A program made the translations under genes and the position numbers. Under the pieces are notes generated by a model. The model worked only from the letters and a program-made list of their open reading frames with translations. It did no database searches and was not told the DNA's origin. From the NCBI GenBank assembly GCA_012656075.1, contig JAAKBF010000028.1, positions 372,001 to 436,000 of the forward strand: DNA of 64,000 nt. Reading direction: 5' to 3'. The stretch comes from Phytophthora hibernalis. Taxonomy: Eukaryota; Oomycota; Peronosporomycetes; Peronosporales; Peronosporaceae. Numbering within the stretch: the stretch's first letter is position 1; the number at the start of each line of letters is the position of its first letter. Of the stretch, positions 44,405 to 56,110 are shown piece after piece.

Positions 44405-46409
44405 ATGAGGTCCAGTTGGATCTTCACTCGTTGCTTTTTCACATGCTTGCTGGTGAACCTTACCCAAGCATATAATATTGGTATCGGCAAGAGCGACATC
44501 ACGGGTCCCGCCGCTAAAGTCGTCATGATGGGGTTTGCTGACTCGAGCGAGACATCTGCTGGAATTTTGAATCGTCAGTACGCTCGCGCCTTTTTGATCG
44601 AAGACCCCGACAGCAACAGCAGAATCATGTTCGTTCACTGTGACCTGATGTCTGTCATGCAACTCGTTCACCAAGAAGTTCTCGCCGAGGTCGCTAAGAA
44701 GTACAACGGGGTGTACACCGAGCAAAATGTCATCCTCCACGCATCGCACACACACGCTGGACCCGGAGGCACCGCAGGGTACTTCCTCTACGACGTCTCC
44801 ATCATGGGATTCATCAACGACAACTTCAAGAAGATTGTCGGTGGTATCATGGAGGCAATTGACGCAGCGCACAACTCTGTCGAGCGCGGTAGCATCCGCT
44901 GGAACAAAGGTGAAGTCGGCAAGGGGGCAATAACCGGTCACCAAAAGCGTATCTTGCCAACCCTGAGGCTGAACGAGCACTTTACGACGGCAACATCGAC
45001 ACGACAATGCGCGCTCTTCACTTTTTCAACAATGAGGGCACACTTCGCGGAGTGCTCGCCTTCTACCCTGTTCATCCCACGAGTTTAACCGGGAAAACCA
45101 CCTCGTCAGCGGAGACAACAAGGGATACGCTGAGTTTCTGTTGGAAGATGAGCTGGACAATGTGACTGTGGGGATCGGTATTGCGAATGCCGGCGACGTC
45201 AGTCCGAATCGGATTGACAATGGCGACGGAACGTTTAGGGGTGAGGAAGCACCACTATCGAATCTGCGGAGATCATGGGCAAGCGGCAGTACGACACACT
45301 CGGCATTGATCAAGGGAGACTCCGAGCTCATCGAAGGATCCGTCAAGGCCAATCTCTCCTACGTTGATTTTGCTAACGTCACGCTGGATGGTACCAAAGT
45401 TACCAACGACAATCCGTACGCCGATAGAACGTGTCCTGCTGTGGTGGGACAGAACTTTGGCGCTGGGACGGAGGATGGCCGAGGGTACGGCATGTTTACA
45501 GAGGGCAACCTCAAAACCAACAAATTCTTCAAGGCAATGGGGCTATGATCAAAAAGACACCGCAGTGGGTCCAGGATTGCCAGAACGCCAACAAGGTCGC
45601 GATGTTGGCCGTTGGGCTCATGGAGCCTAAACCATGGGTGCCGAACATTTTGCCAGTACAGATCGTCAAGATTGGTCAGTTCGGTATCGCTGTGACTAAC
45701 TTCGAAACCACGACCATGGCCGGACGACGTATTCGATACACCGTCAAGAAAGTGCTGGCCGGTGCTGGTGTCACCGAAGTTGAGTTGGCTTCGGTCAGTA
45801 ATGGTTATGCGGGGTATATGACCACGAGGGAGGAATACCTTACGCAGCACTATGAAGGCGCATCGACACTCTTCGGCCCCAATCAGTTGGCCGCAGTACA
45901 GCAGGAACTCTCGCGAGTTGCGGCTTCCGTTGTAGACGCGTCTATACCACTGGAAGTGGGTCCGCAACCCCTGCAGCTCGACCGTGACTCTCTCATGACA
46001 CTCAACCCAGGTGTCGTCGTGGACTCGGCACCCTGATGCATAACTTCACCTACGTGCGTACACAGCCTTCCAGCTCCTACTCGGTTGGAAGTGTGGCATC
46101 TGCAGTGTTTGCCGGTGCGCACCCGAGGAATTCAGTGGCACTAGTATCGTCATTCTGCGACGTCCAGAAGCTTGGATCAAACGGGTCGTACACCACCGTC
46201 ATGACCGACGCTCACTGGGACTTGCGTTACCACTGGAAACGCTACCTCATCGCTCAAAGTAAGAACACGTGCGAGTGGAACATTAGCTCAGGTGGCCGCA
46301 CGAGCATGCCAGGCACATATCGCTTTGTTCACCGCGGTAACTCGAAAACGTGCTGGGCAAGTTGAAAGCGTACGAAAGTACATCTAACGCGTTCATCGTG
46401 ACGGCGTAG
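44405..46409 (+). CDS. Secreted neutral ceramidase
   Basis: Hydrolyses ceramide to sphingosine and fatty acid. From the ATG at 44405: signal peptide (SWIFTRCFFTCLLVNLTQA), YNIGIGKSDITGPAA, IMFVHCDLMSV, then the zinc-binding HASHTHAGPGG (about 44738) and, after a frame break, the family block NNRSPKAYLANPEAE (about 44930). The C-terminal Ig-like domain is at about 46040-46409 (MTDAHWDLRYHWKRYL). About 670 residues, normal for the family. Breaks at GGGGG 44923, AAAA 45094, GGGG 45539, CCC 46031 and AAAA 46345 each need one more homopolymer base; a pair of opposite shifts lies near 45246 and 45300. I therefore expect a working gene. Secretion suggests use of environmental or host sphingolipids (inference). 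Confidence 0.88.
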
Positions 46410-46424
46410 GGGCCGGTTGGGAGT

Positions 46425-46475
46425 TACTTCGAAGTACTACATGTATACTATATGGATACAGTAGTACGAAGTAGT
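46425..46475. terminator. Possible hairpin after the ceramidase stop
   Basis: ACTTCGAAGTACTAC and GTAGTACGAAGT form an imperfect inverted repeat 15 bases after the stop codon. A role in 3' end formation is conjecture. Confidence 0.3.
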
Positions 46476-46988
46476 GGTATTGGGGAGACTGTTTTGTAAA
46501 AACTCTAATATTTTTTTCGCGCAATCCCCTTTACCATCTACTATTATTAACCCTTTCGTGAACAAAGGGTTTGATGCATTTTGCCCCTTTTGACAGAAGT
46601 TCAACCACAAACCTATCTACTTTTGAAACAGGAATAACGGTATTTCTCTGATTCCCCACCCCTCCGATAATTTACGACGTTTACTGCACATAACTGCAAA
46701 ATATGCGTTTAAGTGCGGAATATACAGATATTGCGTCAGCAAAACTCACAAAAAGTACGACCGTTCTGTTTATCGTTTGAGTTGGTGAAAGCGCTGGAGG
46801 TGCCATGCAGCTGGAAGGCTAAGCTACAACGCTATTCGTGTACAAGGCAAAGGCCGAGTAACTTCATTTCTGCAGTAATGAAAAGGCCATAAACACTTCA
46901 CACCTTCTTGAATTTGTTTACTTTATTCAAGTTATATGTATATGTTGAACATCATGGCTGCACTTAGATCGAAACAGGTACCAAACTT

Positions 46989-47643
46989 CTAGAGTATGAT
47001 TGCACGTGCAGCTGAACGAGTCGAAGACGCTGCGTCCACTTCACCACTCGTGTCTTCGGGTGCTGAATATTTACTGCGCCTTGACTGCTCATGTTTTAGC
47101 TGGTATAGGTGTGAGCTCGTTCGCACTTTTCCAGTACAGGAGAAGAGCTTGCTGGGGAGGTAGAATCGATGGAACTTCTCCCAGCAAGTCCATGTCGCCT
47201 GAGTGCACGTGTACGGCGTCGTGGACACATGAACGTTTTGGCAAAGACACACATGGTTCAGCACACAGACATCCGTCACCTCCGTTGCATATATTTTATC
47301 CCATCGGCATACCAAGCATTTCCGCCGCTTGCGATTCATATCTTTGAAGAATTGTTTAGACACCATAGCAGAACACCTCTTTTAGGACTATCAGTAAAAC
47401 CTAGGTCTTCCCTGATCTGGAAATCCACACTGTACTTGACGGAGATGTTTGCTCAGACACCTCTTCGCCTGAACCAGTGTCTGTATAAAACATTCGTCGC
47501 TCACTTGGAGCCTCGTTCCACTTCCCTGTCAAAAGTTCCGAGATCAACTCCACTACAAAGTCACGGTGCGAGTCACGCTCGCTACTCATATCCACAGCCA
47601 ACTTTCGCGTGAAGTACCGTAAAGTTCGGATCGAGTAAGACAC
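46989..47643 (-). pseudogene. Possible PiggyBac-like transposase C terminus
   Basis: Two minus frames. 47643-47401 reads YFTRKLAVDMSSERDSHRDF...LISELLTGKW, then 47366-46989 reads KRRKCLVCRWDKIYATEV, HVCLCQN and TCWEKFHRF. A C-x2-C...C...C...C-W-x3-H ending is typical of the Cys-rich tail of PiggyBac-type transposases, but no catalytic core is present. Spacing is imperfect, so this is a tentative call. Confidence 0.35.
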
Positions 47644-48032
47644 ACCGATTCAATGCGACAGTCGTAAAAACACTAATTATCGTAGCATAAAAATGACACA
47701 TCAACGAGTCTTACTATCGTGTCACCCCATCGACATAGCAGTCAAATGTACGTGCGGTAATACATGTACTTGATAAAAATGGCTACATGTATTCGTACGT
47801 ATTATCAAAACTGTCTACTCGTCCTGCACAATGGGGAGGAAAGGTATAATCTACAGACAGAAGTCGGGAATCTACAGACACTCGGACAAAATACAGAAGG
47901 GCTAGGTAGAACATGGGATCGGCCATCCCTGTCGAAGTAGTTTTTTGCCAAATATCGGTATTGAAAGGTAATGCATGAGAGTTTTTCCCCCATCGTTATC
48001 AGAACCAGTACTGCAAGTGTGAGGAAGACCCG

Positions 48033-48280
48033 AAGCGACTTGCCCGAGGTGACCTGCCCTGACCGAGGCGACCTGACCTGCCCGAACGTGCCAGAGGCGA
48101 CGAGCCCGAGGCGACCTGACCTGCCTGAGGCGACCTGACCTGCCTGAGGCGACCTGCCCGAGGCGACCTGTCCGAGCCGACCTGACCTGACCTGCCCGAG
48201 GCGACCTGCCCTGTCCGATGCGATCTACCCGTAATGACCTACTCGCGGCGACCTACCCGAGGAGACAAGACCGACTAGTC
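48033..48280. repeat. GC-rich minisatellite
   Basis: Degenerate tandem copies of CCCGAGGCGACCTGACCTG (units of 10 and about 20 bp), decaying towards the right (CCGATGCGATCTACCCG). It stands out from AT-rich flanks. Confidence 0.85.
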
Positions 48281-48469
48281 GAGGTTGTCGTTCTCACGGA
48301 CGTCGCTTGTCTCGATCCCCCTACAAGTTCATACCCGCGAAGCTGATTCGAGTATCTTGATAGAGATCATGCCTTGTCTTTAGATGCGATGACAAGACTA
48401 ATACCAGTCCAACTCTCTGACTCGGTATACTACTGTAGTAAATGCCAACATTACTAAATTACCGCACTT

Positions 48470-48600
48470 GGCACACTGCACATGCTATAAACTCGGCAGG
48501 TACGTTAGTATTAAATTTAAGTAAAGAACTGAGTTAGCATATCTCGGCAGTGTGCCGAGTTGTATTTCTCTAGCATAACTCGGCACTCCGCCGATCTACG
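48470..48600. repeat. Cluster of CTCGGCA palindromes
   Basis: CTTGGCACACTGC, ACTCGGCAGG, CTCGGCAGTGTGCCGAG (perfect 7-bp stem, 48543-48559) and CTCGGCACTCCGCCGA occur within 130 bp. Confidence 0.7.
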
Positions 48601-49211
48601 TTGTGTGGAGCTATCTCCGAGCTGTGCGGGAACGTCTTGATATAGACCTCCAGCCTACGGCATGACGTGTCTGCCAAGCAGGTTCATATTGCAGTTGATA
48701 AAAGCGACGCCTTTCCTGTTGCTGCGCTCGAAGTAGGTCTCGGAGATTATCCTGACGAGAAGAAGGTGTTCAGCCGCAACTTGAAGGGCATTAAGTGTTT
48801 CACTTAGATTGTGCATGGCATTTATTATGCAAACCACGGCAAGACCAAGGTGCTCGTTGTGTGTGGTAAATTGGTCGTCTAGATGTACGCCCTTCATGAG
48901 TGTCCCGATCTATATAATGAAGATGAGCTGGATATCGTAGCTAAGAAGAATGGATGCCTGCATGTACTACGGCTGAAGAGAAGAATATTCAGAGCCCTAT
49001 TTCGCTAAAATGCCATCGTATTTTGGCTACGGTTTCATCGGTAAGATTCAAAATCACACGTACCACCGAAGTTTAAATTTGGAAATGTATTCATGGCATT
49101 ACCTCAACGACTGCCTTCTAGTTTACCTCCATTTGAACTCGGTCGCACAATTAAAATAGTTGTCACGCTCGAAACTCCTCCCCTGTCGATCCTAGCATAG
49201 TCTACATCAAC

Positions 49212-50040
49212 ATGAGGGTCCACGCAGCATTCTGGGACTTTGTGGTGGAACATGGGAATCCATGGGCTAAGGAATTTGCTGCTACGAACCCTAGAAATGA
49301 GGCCAGGACGTCTGCATGGCTCAAGGAGAAAGCTGGCCGCAAGCTTCGTTCAATGTGGCTACAGCTATCGGAATCCGATAGGAAAAGTTTTTTAAACACA
49401 TCAAGATTCGACTTTTCCTTTAGACAAGGCGCCAACAGGTATTTACGACGAAAGAAAAGACCGCAACCACATTCCAATTACAACCCCTCAAGTGTTAACA
49501 TTCGAAGACATGGACCAAGTTTCGAAGACAAAACAATAACAATTCTACTCGGACATCAGTAAGTATAAAGATGCTTGTGTCGATTACTCTGCTGCACTGA
49601 GAGCTGTCGAGCTTGTAAAGATTTCACAAGCGTGCAAGTCGTCCGACGTAGCAGCATCTATGGTGAAGTCGTTCTCGAAGATCATGAACTCCCTCATATC
49701 TGAGGTGGGGTGGCAAGTCTCAGTCGATGATCGCAGCTCTGTTATTGCATCCGTTCGAGATACGGCAATGGCGATTGCAGCTTCACCGATGCGTGGAGCT
49801 ATATCGACAGATTGGGAGGATGATGATCTTCTTGAAAGGTGTAGTGAAGATGCAGCCACCGCACGATCCACACTGCAAGCCTGTATATCACGTGCTAGCA
49901 AAGACGTCGACTTTAAAGACGCCTTCAATGCACGTGTCCGTCATCCCAGCAAAGATATTGAGTTGGTAGAACTCGGTTGGATGGACGACGACGCTACGAG
50001 CGGATTGAACTCCGCAAAAGAACATGTTTCCAGTAACTAA
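49212..50040 (+). CDS. Unknown protein, two frames
   Basis: ATG at 49212 gives MRVHAAFWDFVVEHGNPWAK...ATNPRNEARTSAWLKEKAG. After a frame change near 49430 (GIYDERKDRNHIPITTPQV) and an in-frame TAA near 49540, the same frame continues YSDISKYKDACVDYSAALRA, VRDTAMAIAASPMRGAIST and KDIELVELGWMDDDA to the stop at 50038-50040. The first 60 residues (NP...W...LSESDRKSF) recall an HMG-box spacing, but this is weak. No enzyme motifs, no signal peptide. It may belong to a transposon, since it sits between a minisatellite and a Gypsy fragment. Confidence 0.4.
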
Positions 50041-50185
50041 AAAGATTTTTAAAACTTGATTTATCAAGTAGCAAACCCTAAAAAAGGTAAAGCGAGGAAG
50101 GGCGATCTAAGTCGTCTAGAGCTAAGTGAAAGTTTAGATCAAGTTCGGAGTGGTATGTAACAGATCTTTTAAATATAAAACACAT

Positions 50186-52334
50186 TTACTTGGTGAATGC
50201 CATTATCGAGCCAAACGCTTCAATAAACTTCCTGTAGTATCCAGCGAGATGCACAAATCTTTTCACCTCGACGGGGTTGCTGGGCCTTGGAAACCCTGAC
50301 ACCGACGTCACCAACCGCTCGATCGGTCGTACTCCTTCACTGCTGAGCTCGTGGCCAAGGTACTCCATCGAGGTCGTGGCGAAGACGCACTTTTTCAACT
50401 TCAGGGTCAATCCTGCAGCCGAAAGCCGAGCCAACACTGCAGCTAACTCAATAATGTGGCGTTCAATTCCGCCTCGTGTATACACAACGATGTCATCCAG
50501 GTATACCAGACAGGTCAGCCATGTTAGACCACGCAGAACTCCGTTCATCATTTGCTTGAAAGTGGATGGTGCGTTCATTAGTCCGAACGGCATGCGCACA
50601 AATCTGTACAGTCCTCGTTTCGTCGTAAAAGCAGTCTTGTCACGATCGCCAGGTGCGACGCTAATCTGCAAATACCCGGCTCGTAAATCCAACGTCGTGA
50701 AGAGCCTAGATCCTCCGAGCTCTTCCAGGGTTTCATCAATCCGTGGGAGGTGATACACGTCCCTTTTGGTGACTTTGTTGAGTGCGCGGTAGTCGACACA
50801 AAAGCGTACCTCGCCATCCTTTTCCGGACAAGCACTACCAGAAGCCCCCTTTCCTCGATCACCCCAGCATTCAGCATCGTGTTTACATTGTTGTCGATCA
50901 CTCCGTCCTCTTGCTGGGCATGCCGTCGCCGTTTCAACCGTATGGGTGCCGTGTCACCCGTATCAATGTGGTGCTCTATGTCAAGCTTCATGACGGGTGG
51001 GCAGTCCCCTCACTAGTCGTGACCTTACGGTACGTCCGCAATAGCTTCAGGATCAGCTGACGCGCCGTGGGTTCCTCGGTTCCGATCTGCACTTCGTCCT
51101 CGTTCCCTAAAGGAGTCTCACTATCTCCTAACAACTCGAGCCACGCGTTCAACTAGTTTTGCCCCATTCCGCCGTTTAAAGTCAACACTTGCATGTCTGC
51201 GTCTACTGGTATCCACGTGCCCAGTTCCTTCTTCGATGGGAGTCTGACACGTCCGCCGTGCACGTTAATGGCTGGCACAAGTGCTTTACCGCTTTTCGCC
51301 TTAGTGACCGTGGTGGCCAACATCACAGTGCCGCACTGCTTCGTGGACCCTCCTCTCCATCAGGTGCCGCCACTGTGATCTCCATCGGGGTTATGGAGCT
51401 TCGTGTGAGGCGTGCCTGCTTCACCAATCTCACCGCCGCTACTTTTGTATCGCCCTTGCCGTCGCTGGTCCGGAACGGAATAATTACTTGCACGTCGTGT
51501 TCGAAGTATCTTACTTCGTTGCGTTCAAAGTCCAGCATCGCGCGGTGTTGACGCATGAAGTCAACGCCGATCAAGAACTCGTCTGTGCAACCTTCTATGA
51601 TACACGCCCTCACTTGCACCAACTGCCCGTATGCATTCCGCATGTCGAACGTCCACACGCCCAGCACATCCAACAGGAAGCCACCAATCCCTTCGACGCA
51701 CTAGACCGGAGCGTCCTGCCGCACCCGCTCACCGCGCTGCATCCAGTCAGTACCTGCCACGGAATAGCGGGCTCCGCTGTCCAGCTTCACCTGCACGCGC
51801 TCACCGTCGACGTCTATCATGGCCGTCGGCAGCCCGTCACTGGCCGCCGCCTTCCCCAGTTCATCGTCATCGTCATCGGGTCGCTCTCGCCGCACTAGGC
51901 TCACTTTCGCTCGCTCGCCACCGCTGGTCTGCCCGCCTTCTGCCTGTTCGCGTCGCCTCGCTTCCAAGTCAAGCCGCGCGTCTTGCTCTTGCTTCTGTCG
52001 TCGCGCACGACGTTCCTCGTCCAGCGCTGCGACGACCTCGTCGACATCTTGGCCGCCGTCCCGCGTCGCTTCTGCTTTCTGCTTGTCTCGTTGCGCGCGC
52101 TGCCTCTTCGAGTCCGTTCGTGACTGCTTGGTCACCGTCCTCACTTTCGCACGGTCGTCTGCCATAGGCGGTTGTTCACTGCCCGACTGCGAGTCGTCAG
52201 TTGCCCCCGTCGCCCTCGTTGCTGTCTCGCCAACCTCAACCGCCATCACTGCTCCTGTCGCCGTCTCTGCAGGCGTCGTCGTCTCTACCCGCCTCGTCAC
52301 GCGCTGCGACGGAGATCCTCACCTTGCTCAATGA
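50186..52334 (-). pseudogene. Gypsy fragment: gag tail, protease and RT
   Basis: The minus strand shows a charged gag-like tail (52300-51850), aspartic protease VQVKLDSGARYSVAGTDW (51790) with DEFLIGVDFMRQHRAMLDF (51570), and after a gap RT: APIRLKRRRHAQQEDGVI, VRFCVDYRALNKVTK, FTTLDLRAGYLQI (first Asp), FVRMPFGLMNAPSTF and CLVYLDDIVVYTRGG (YLDD, about 50500). It ends at RT (VHLAGYYRKFIEAF) at 50186 with RNase H and integrase missing. It is a different Gypsy lineage from the chromodomain element. The 50991-51323 part between protease and RT has stops. Confidence 0.85.
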
Positions 52335-52453
52335 TTTGTTTGCTGCTAGCTCCTCGCTTGTTGCACTCATTCTGTCATACGGAGACGCAAACACGTCTGT
52401 CTGGCCGTAGGCAGGGTCCGTAGAGCAAATACCCACGGAATCGGAGGTCACGA

Positions 52454-52908
52454 CTAATAATGCTTTCCACGTCTGAGTGTGAGGTCGTGTGCTCGACCTT
52501 CTGTAGGACCAAACATCTGCACGATCATACCGTCTGGTGTTGTTATAGCATGATACTTGACGGCGTGGGAGCGTTTGTGTCCATTATACATAGCACGCTG
52601 CTCGATACTATCGCCAGGCCGGCAGATTTTGCGGACCGTGCCATCAATAACCCCCACAGATTTGGTAAAGCAGATCCTTTTTCGTAGATAGCGGAGGCAA
52701 AGTCTTCCAGCCGGGCACTTATCCGATCCCAATCACCTCGCAGGAGTGGAGCACATCGCCCTGCAATATGCTCACACACGTACGCTGCGCGGTTTAAGAT
52801 CAACAGCGCGCTAAATGGATTCATGGAATAGACCCTTCGCGCCACGGCAACGACAGCTATTCCGTTGAATCTGACCCAGCGTTGCCGGAAAACTGTAGGT
52901 TCTGACAT
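52454..52908 (-). pseudogene. PIF/Harbinger-type DDE transposase fragment
   Basis: Minus frames at 52908-52543 and 52732-52454 give VRFNGIAVVAVARRVYSMNP, then the DDE block VGVIDGTVRKICRPG (first Asp), RAMYNGHKRSHAVKYHAITT, PDGMIVQMFGPTEGRAHDL (second Asp). It stops before the third acidic residue. Order and spacing fit Harbinger-like transposases, which cut and paste with short target duplications. One frame change near 52680. Confidence 0.75.
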
Positions 52909-53005
52909 TAATGGTATGTATCACAAATACATGTATTTGGAGGTGTACTAATCGATTGCAAATGCAATGCAGGTAAATGTTTTGCCTTTGGCAGGAAAAT
53001 AACTG

Positions 53006-53420
53006 ATGACCGGCGAGGTGATGTACAAGATATTGTCGACATTATTTTCTGCCGAGTCCAGCATTGCAATCGTTGACTCCTCTACCCCGGCTGTCGTCGT
53101 TTACGGAAAAATAAGCGCCTCCAATGAAAACATCCGAAACATTCTTTCTGGATTTACCAATGAGAAGGTCCTGATTCCAGTGAATTGCATCGTAAATCAT
53201 TCGTGCTCGATCTCCATGGACCTAGAGGGCGGACCTGTGTACGTCTATGATTCGAGTTCTTCGTCGTACCTGGTCGGGGTTCGTGCTGTAGCGCAGAAGA
53301 TGATACATTTGCTACCCAGTCAAGCCCAAAAGGATTTCGCGTTCGGAATTTCGAATCAGGACTCGGCATCCAGACCGACAGCTACAATTATGGCATCTAC
53401 GTCTTACTCTCTCTAGATTT
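53006..53420 (+). pseudogene. Dead Ulp1-like protease relic
   Basis: VLIPVNCIVNHSCSISMDL retains the catalytic His but has Ser for the usual Trp, and GPVYVYDSSSSSYL keeps the Asp. After a frame change near 53345 the final block reads IQTDSYNYGIYVLLSLDFL, with Tyr in place of the catalytic Cys. It is closest in sense to the Ulp1 domain at 28.6-29.2 kb (VDSYNCGVFVLLAFE). It is probably the last trace of a MULE; no transposase remains beside it. Confidence 0.7.
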
Positions 53421-53429
53421 TTTGAGGTG

Positions 53430-55860
53430 CGGAATCGCTAGGACACTTGGGCAAGAAAATCTTGCAATACACGCGATACAGCTACCTGTGTATGTGCACG
53501 TAGATTTGACAAAACGGAGTTCCACGTCTAACTTTCAATACATCTCGTTCTACTAACATACTTGTCTGTACAAACTGACGTCGTGCTCAATTGTGATGTA
53601 CTCAAGTACACGTAGTGAACTTAATGATATGCTGTACACATGTAGTGGCAGATCAACTCCGACTGTGCCAGATACAGAGGACCCACCCCCACCCCCTTCA
53701 GGTGATCCACATATACGTATACACTCTAAGGCTGGCTCTATTCATTGGGTGTCACTCGTGCGTATGTTGGCGCGTATTGGTCTCATATGGTTATTTTAGT
53801 GCTCAGTACCGATTCCTCGTCACAGGCTTCTCAGCTGAGCGCAGTAGCAAGTGCCTAAGTAAATAGAGCCTGGGAGTAACCTGTGAGATAACCGCTGCGG
53901 GTTCACTTCATTCACATTTGATTGGATATAAATATTTTGAATGTAACTCCTGAATCTCTGCGGCTTTAGTAGGAGGAATTAAGCGCAGGTCCAATATTAA
54001 GCGAAGGATCGGGCAAGCCAACTAGCTCAATGTTGTATAGTAATGGTGTATAGTCGTGCTGTTTTTGCTGAAGGAGTATTGTATCCAGTAGGCTGTGTTG
54101 TACTTCATCTTTCAAGACACACCCTTTGCAAAACCGTGAACCAAAGGTCAAACGTTTCACGAGTTGGCTCATGAAATGGCACGAAACCACCCGCGAACCC
54201 ATAAAAATCAGTAGTTAGCCGCGGAAGGCGGGCCTCATTGGCTGTAAAACGTCCTTCCAAACAGCCGAGCGCAGCGAAGCCCCCTCATGGGCCAAATAAA
54301 ACACTGCCACACTGACTACGATCGGTAGCACGATCCCGACCATATCCGGTCTTCCCAATGGCTGAATGGCAAACATTTCTGTAGGAGAACAAAACAAACC
54401 GATTGGTCAATAACCGCAAGGCCGCCCCTCTGTGATTACACTAATTACAAAAACATAACAAAACCTGGCGTGGGGATCACAAATCGGGCGCGGTAGCAAG
54501 TGCTTTTTGTATAATCTTTCTGGCCTGGGTCATGCCATTTAGACGATGCTGGTGCCTGGTATGGGCAAGCAAGACCACAGCTGGCACTGTGCATGATATA
54601 TATCGGCACTATGATACAACACGCTCTACGCGGCTCAAGTTTACTCTGTTTACTGTACTCGCGGTCGTTGGGGCATGTTGGTGGTCAATTATTTTACAAT
54701 ATTTAAGCAACACCCCGTATACTATACATTATGTGCGGTTGTGTGCGGTACGTTGTACCAAATTATACCTAGAGTACGGTTGTGCGCGATTGACTATACC
54801 CCGTTTACAGGACAGTGCGGTACACTACATACAATGGACACTCTATGTAGATGGGCGCTGTATTCACTATACACCGACATACTATACACTATGCACTCAC
54901 ACGCTATACTGTATACAGTGGCAACTTATACATTGTATTGGCACAGCAAAGGCTTCTCGCTGTAAAACTATAGGAACTTGATGTGTGCTATATTATGTTG
55001 GTGTGGTGTACATGTAATCTCACATACCGAATTCCCTATGTCAAGACATACTCTATGTCAAGGAATACAGCAACATTTCAACCAATAGACAGTCAGATCG
55101 GGTTCACTTCTCAGACATGCACCATCTTTTCAACCAATAGACAGCCCAATTTGTCCTACCGCACGTCTCTAGACCTCACATTGAGTATATTCCTTGACAT
55201 AGGGAATTCGGTAGCCGAATTGTAAAGGTGCACGATCCACACCTGTGGGTCCTGTAGCGCCGAATACGGTCCGTAAATGGCAGGTAGACGATATGTAAAG
55301 ACGATTGTTGACGATATATAGCGAAGAGACGATAGTATCAGAGACGATATGAAGTATGAGAGACGATTGTATGAGAGAGATGCAGAAAGAGGCGATAGGT
55401 AGAGCGATTGAAAGAGAGAATCGACATAGGTGTAGTCATCACGCCCAGCAGCCGGCAGGCGGAGAAAGTGGGTGCTCTTGTTGGATGCCAATTTCAAAAC
55501 GACAAGCACTATTACGTACAACACGAACTCGAACCACAAATAGTTGTTTGCCTTGCCTAGCTACCGATTGGGTCACAGGTCGATATAGGCGGCCTGGGAG
55601 AAGTGAAGATAAGACAATTACATGTATCTATCGAACGATTACACTGGTACACCTGACACACTTTGTCGACATTTGGCTTCACGGAATAATGGGCTTGTTC
55701 GCTGGAAACATGTTTCCTATATTTGGTAGATGGAAATACATGTATAGTACATGTTTCCACGTGTATACCAAGAAACAATATACCACTACCAGCGCACCCT
55801 AGTTACAATGTAGCTAGGGTGCACATGTCATGTGAGCTACTTAGCTGGATAATCGTCCAA
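53430..55860. other. Repeat-rich region without genes
   Basis: Low-complexity TATACTATACAC-like sequence (54600-54960), GACGAT-rich microrepeats (55270-55390), a small inverted-repeat element (55026-55212) and several TACATGTA octamers. No coding sequence is supported. Confidence 0.5.
55026..55212. mobile_element. 187-bp MITE-like inverted-repeat element
   Basis: ACCGAATTCCCTATGTCAAG at 55026-55045 is the exact reverse complement of 55193-55212. Inside, TTTCAACCAATAGACAG occurs twice (about 55076 and 55128), and CTATGTCAAG is repeated next to the left arm. Confidence 0.75.
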
Positions 55861-55869
55861 TGCAATATG

Positions 55870-56110
55870 CAGGCGGAAACCTTGGAGCCGTGCAGTGGTT
55901 CCATCTCAACACATTTGAAGGCTGCACGACTACTGCGGCAGCGGCCAGTGGCCACCTCGAGGTGGTGAAATGGCTTCGTCCCCACCGGAGGGCTGTACCG
56001 CCAGAGCGATGAACGGTGCAGCAATGTCAGGACGTTTGCGAGTCGTTGAATGGATTGTTGCTCATCAAAACAGAAGGCTGTACAGCAGAGGCGATGGATA
56101 GCGCAGTACG
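55870..56110 (+). pseudogene. Ankyrin-repeat relic
   Basis: About two and a half repeats: LGAVQWFHLNTFEGCTTTAA, AASGHLEVVKWLRPHRR and, after a one-base shift, GCTARAMNGAAMSGRLRVVEWIVAHQ. Same ankyrin subtype as the gene at 60.2-61.4 kb, opposite strand. Short and without start or stop context. Confidence 0.7.

Larger units (their letters stand above)
47644..49200. other. Intergenic region with minisatellite and hairpins
   Basis: No domain-bearing gene. A minus frame of 80 codons (48897-48655, MKGVHLDDQFTTHNEHLGLA) has reasonable amino-acid composition but no recognisable family and may be a fragment. The minisatellite (48033-48280) and CTCGGCA hairpins (48470-48600) are listed separately. 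Confidence 0.5.

Noticed and set aside
47000..47612. Plus frames of 115 and 147 codons
   Set aside because: The opposite strand shows a Cys/His spacing typical of a transposase tail, so these are more likely shadows.
48033..48280. CRISPR-like repetition
   Set aside because: Units are contiguous and degenerate, with no unique spacers; it is a minisatellite in a eukaryotic genome.
54532..54981. 149-codon plus frame
   Set aside because: Low-complexity TATAC/GTAC repeats; amino-acid content is dominated by Tyr, Thr and Cys with no pattern.
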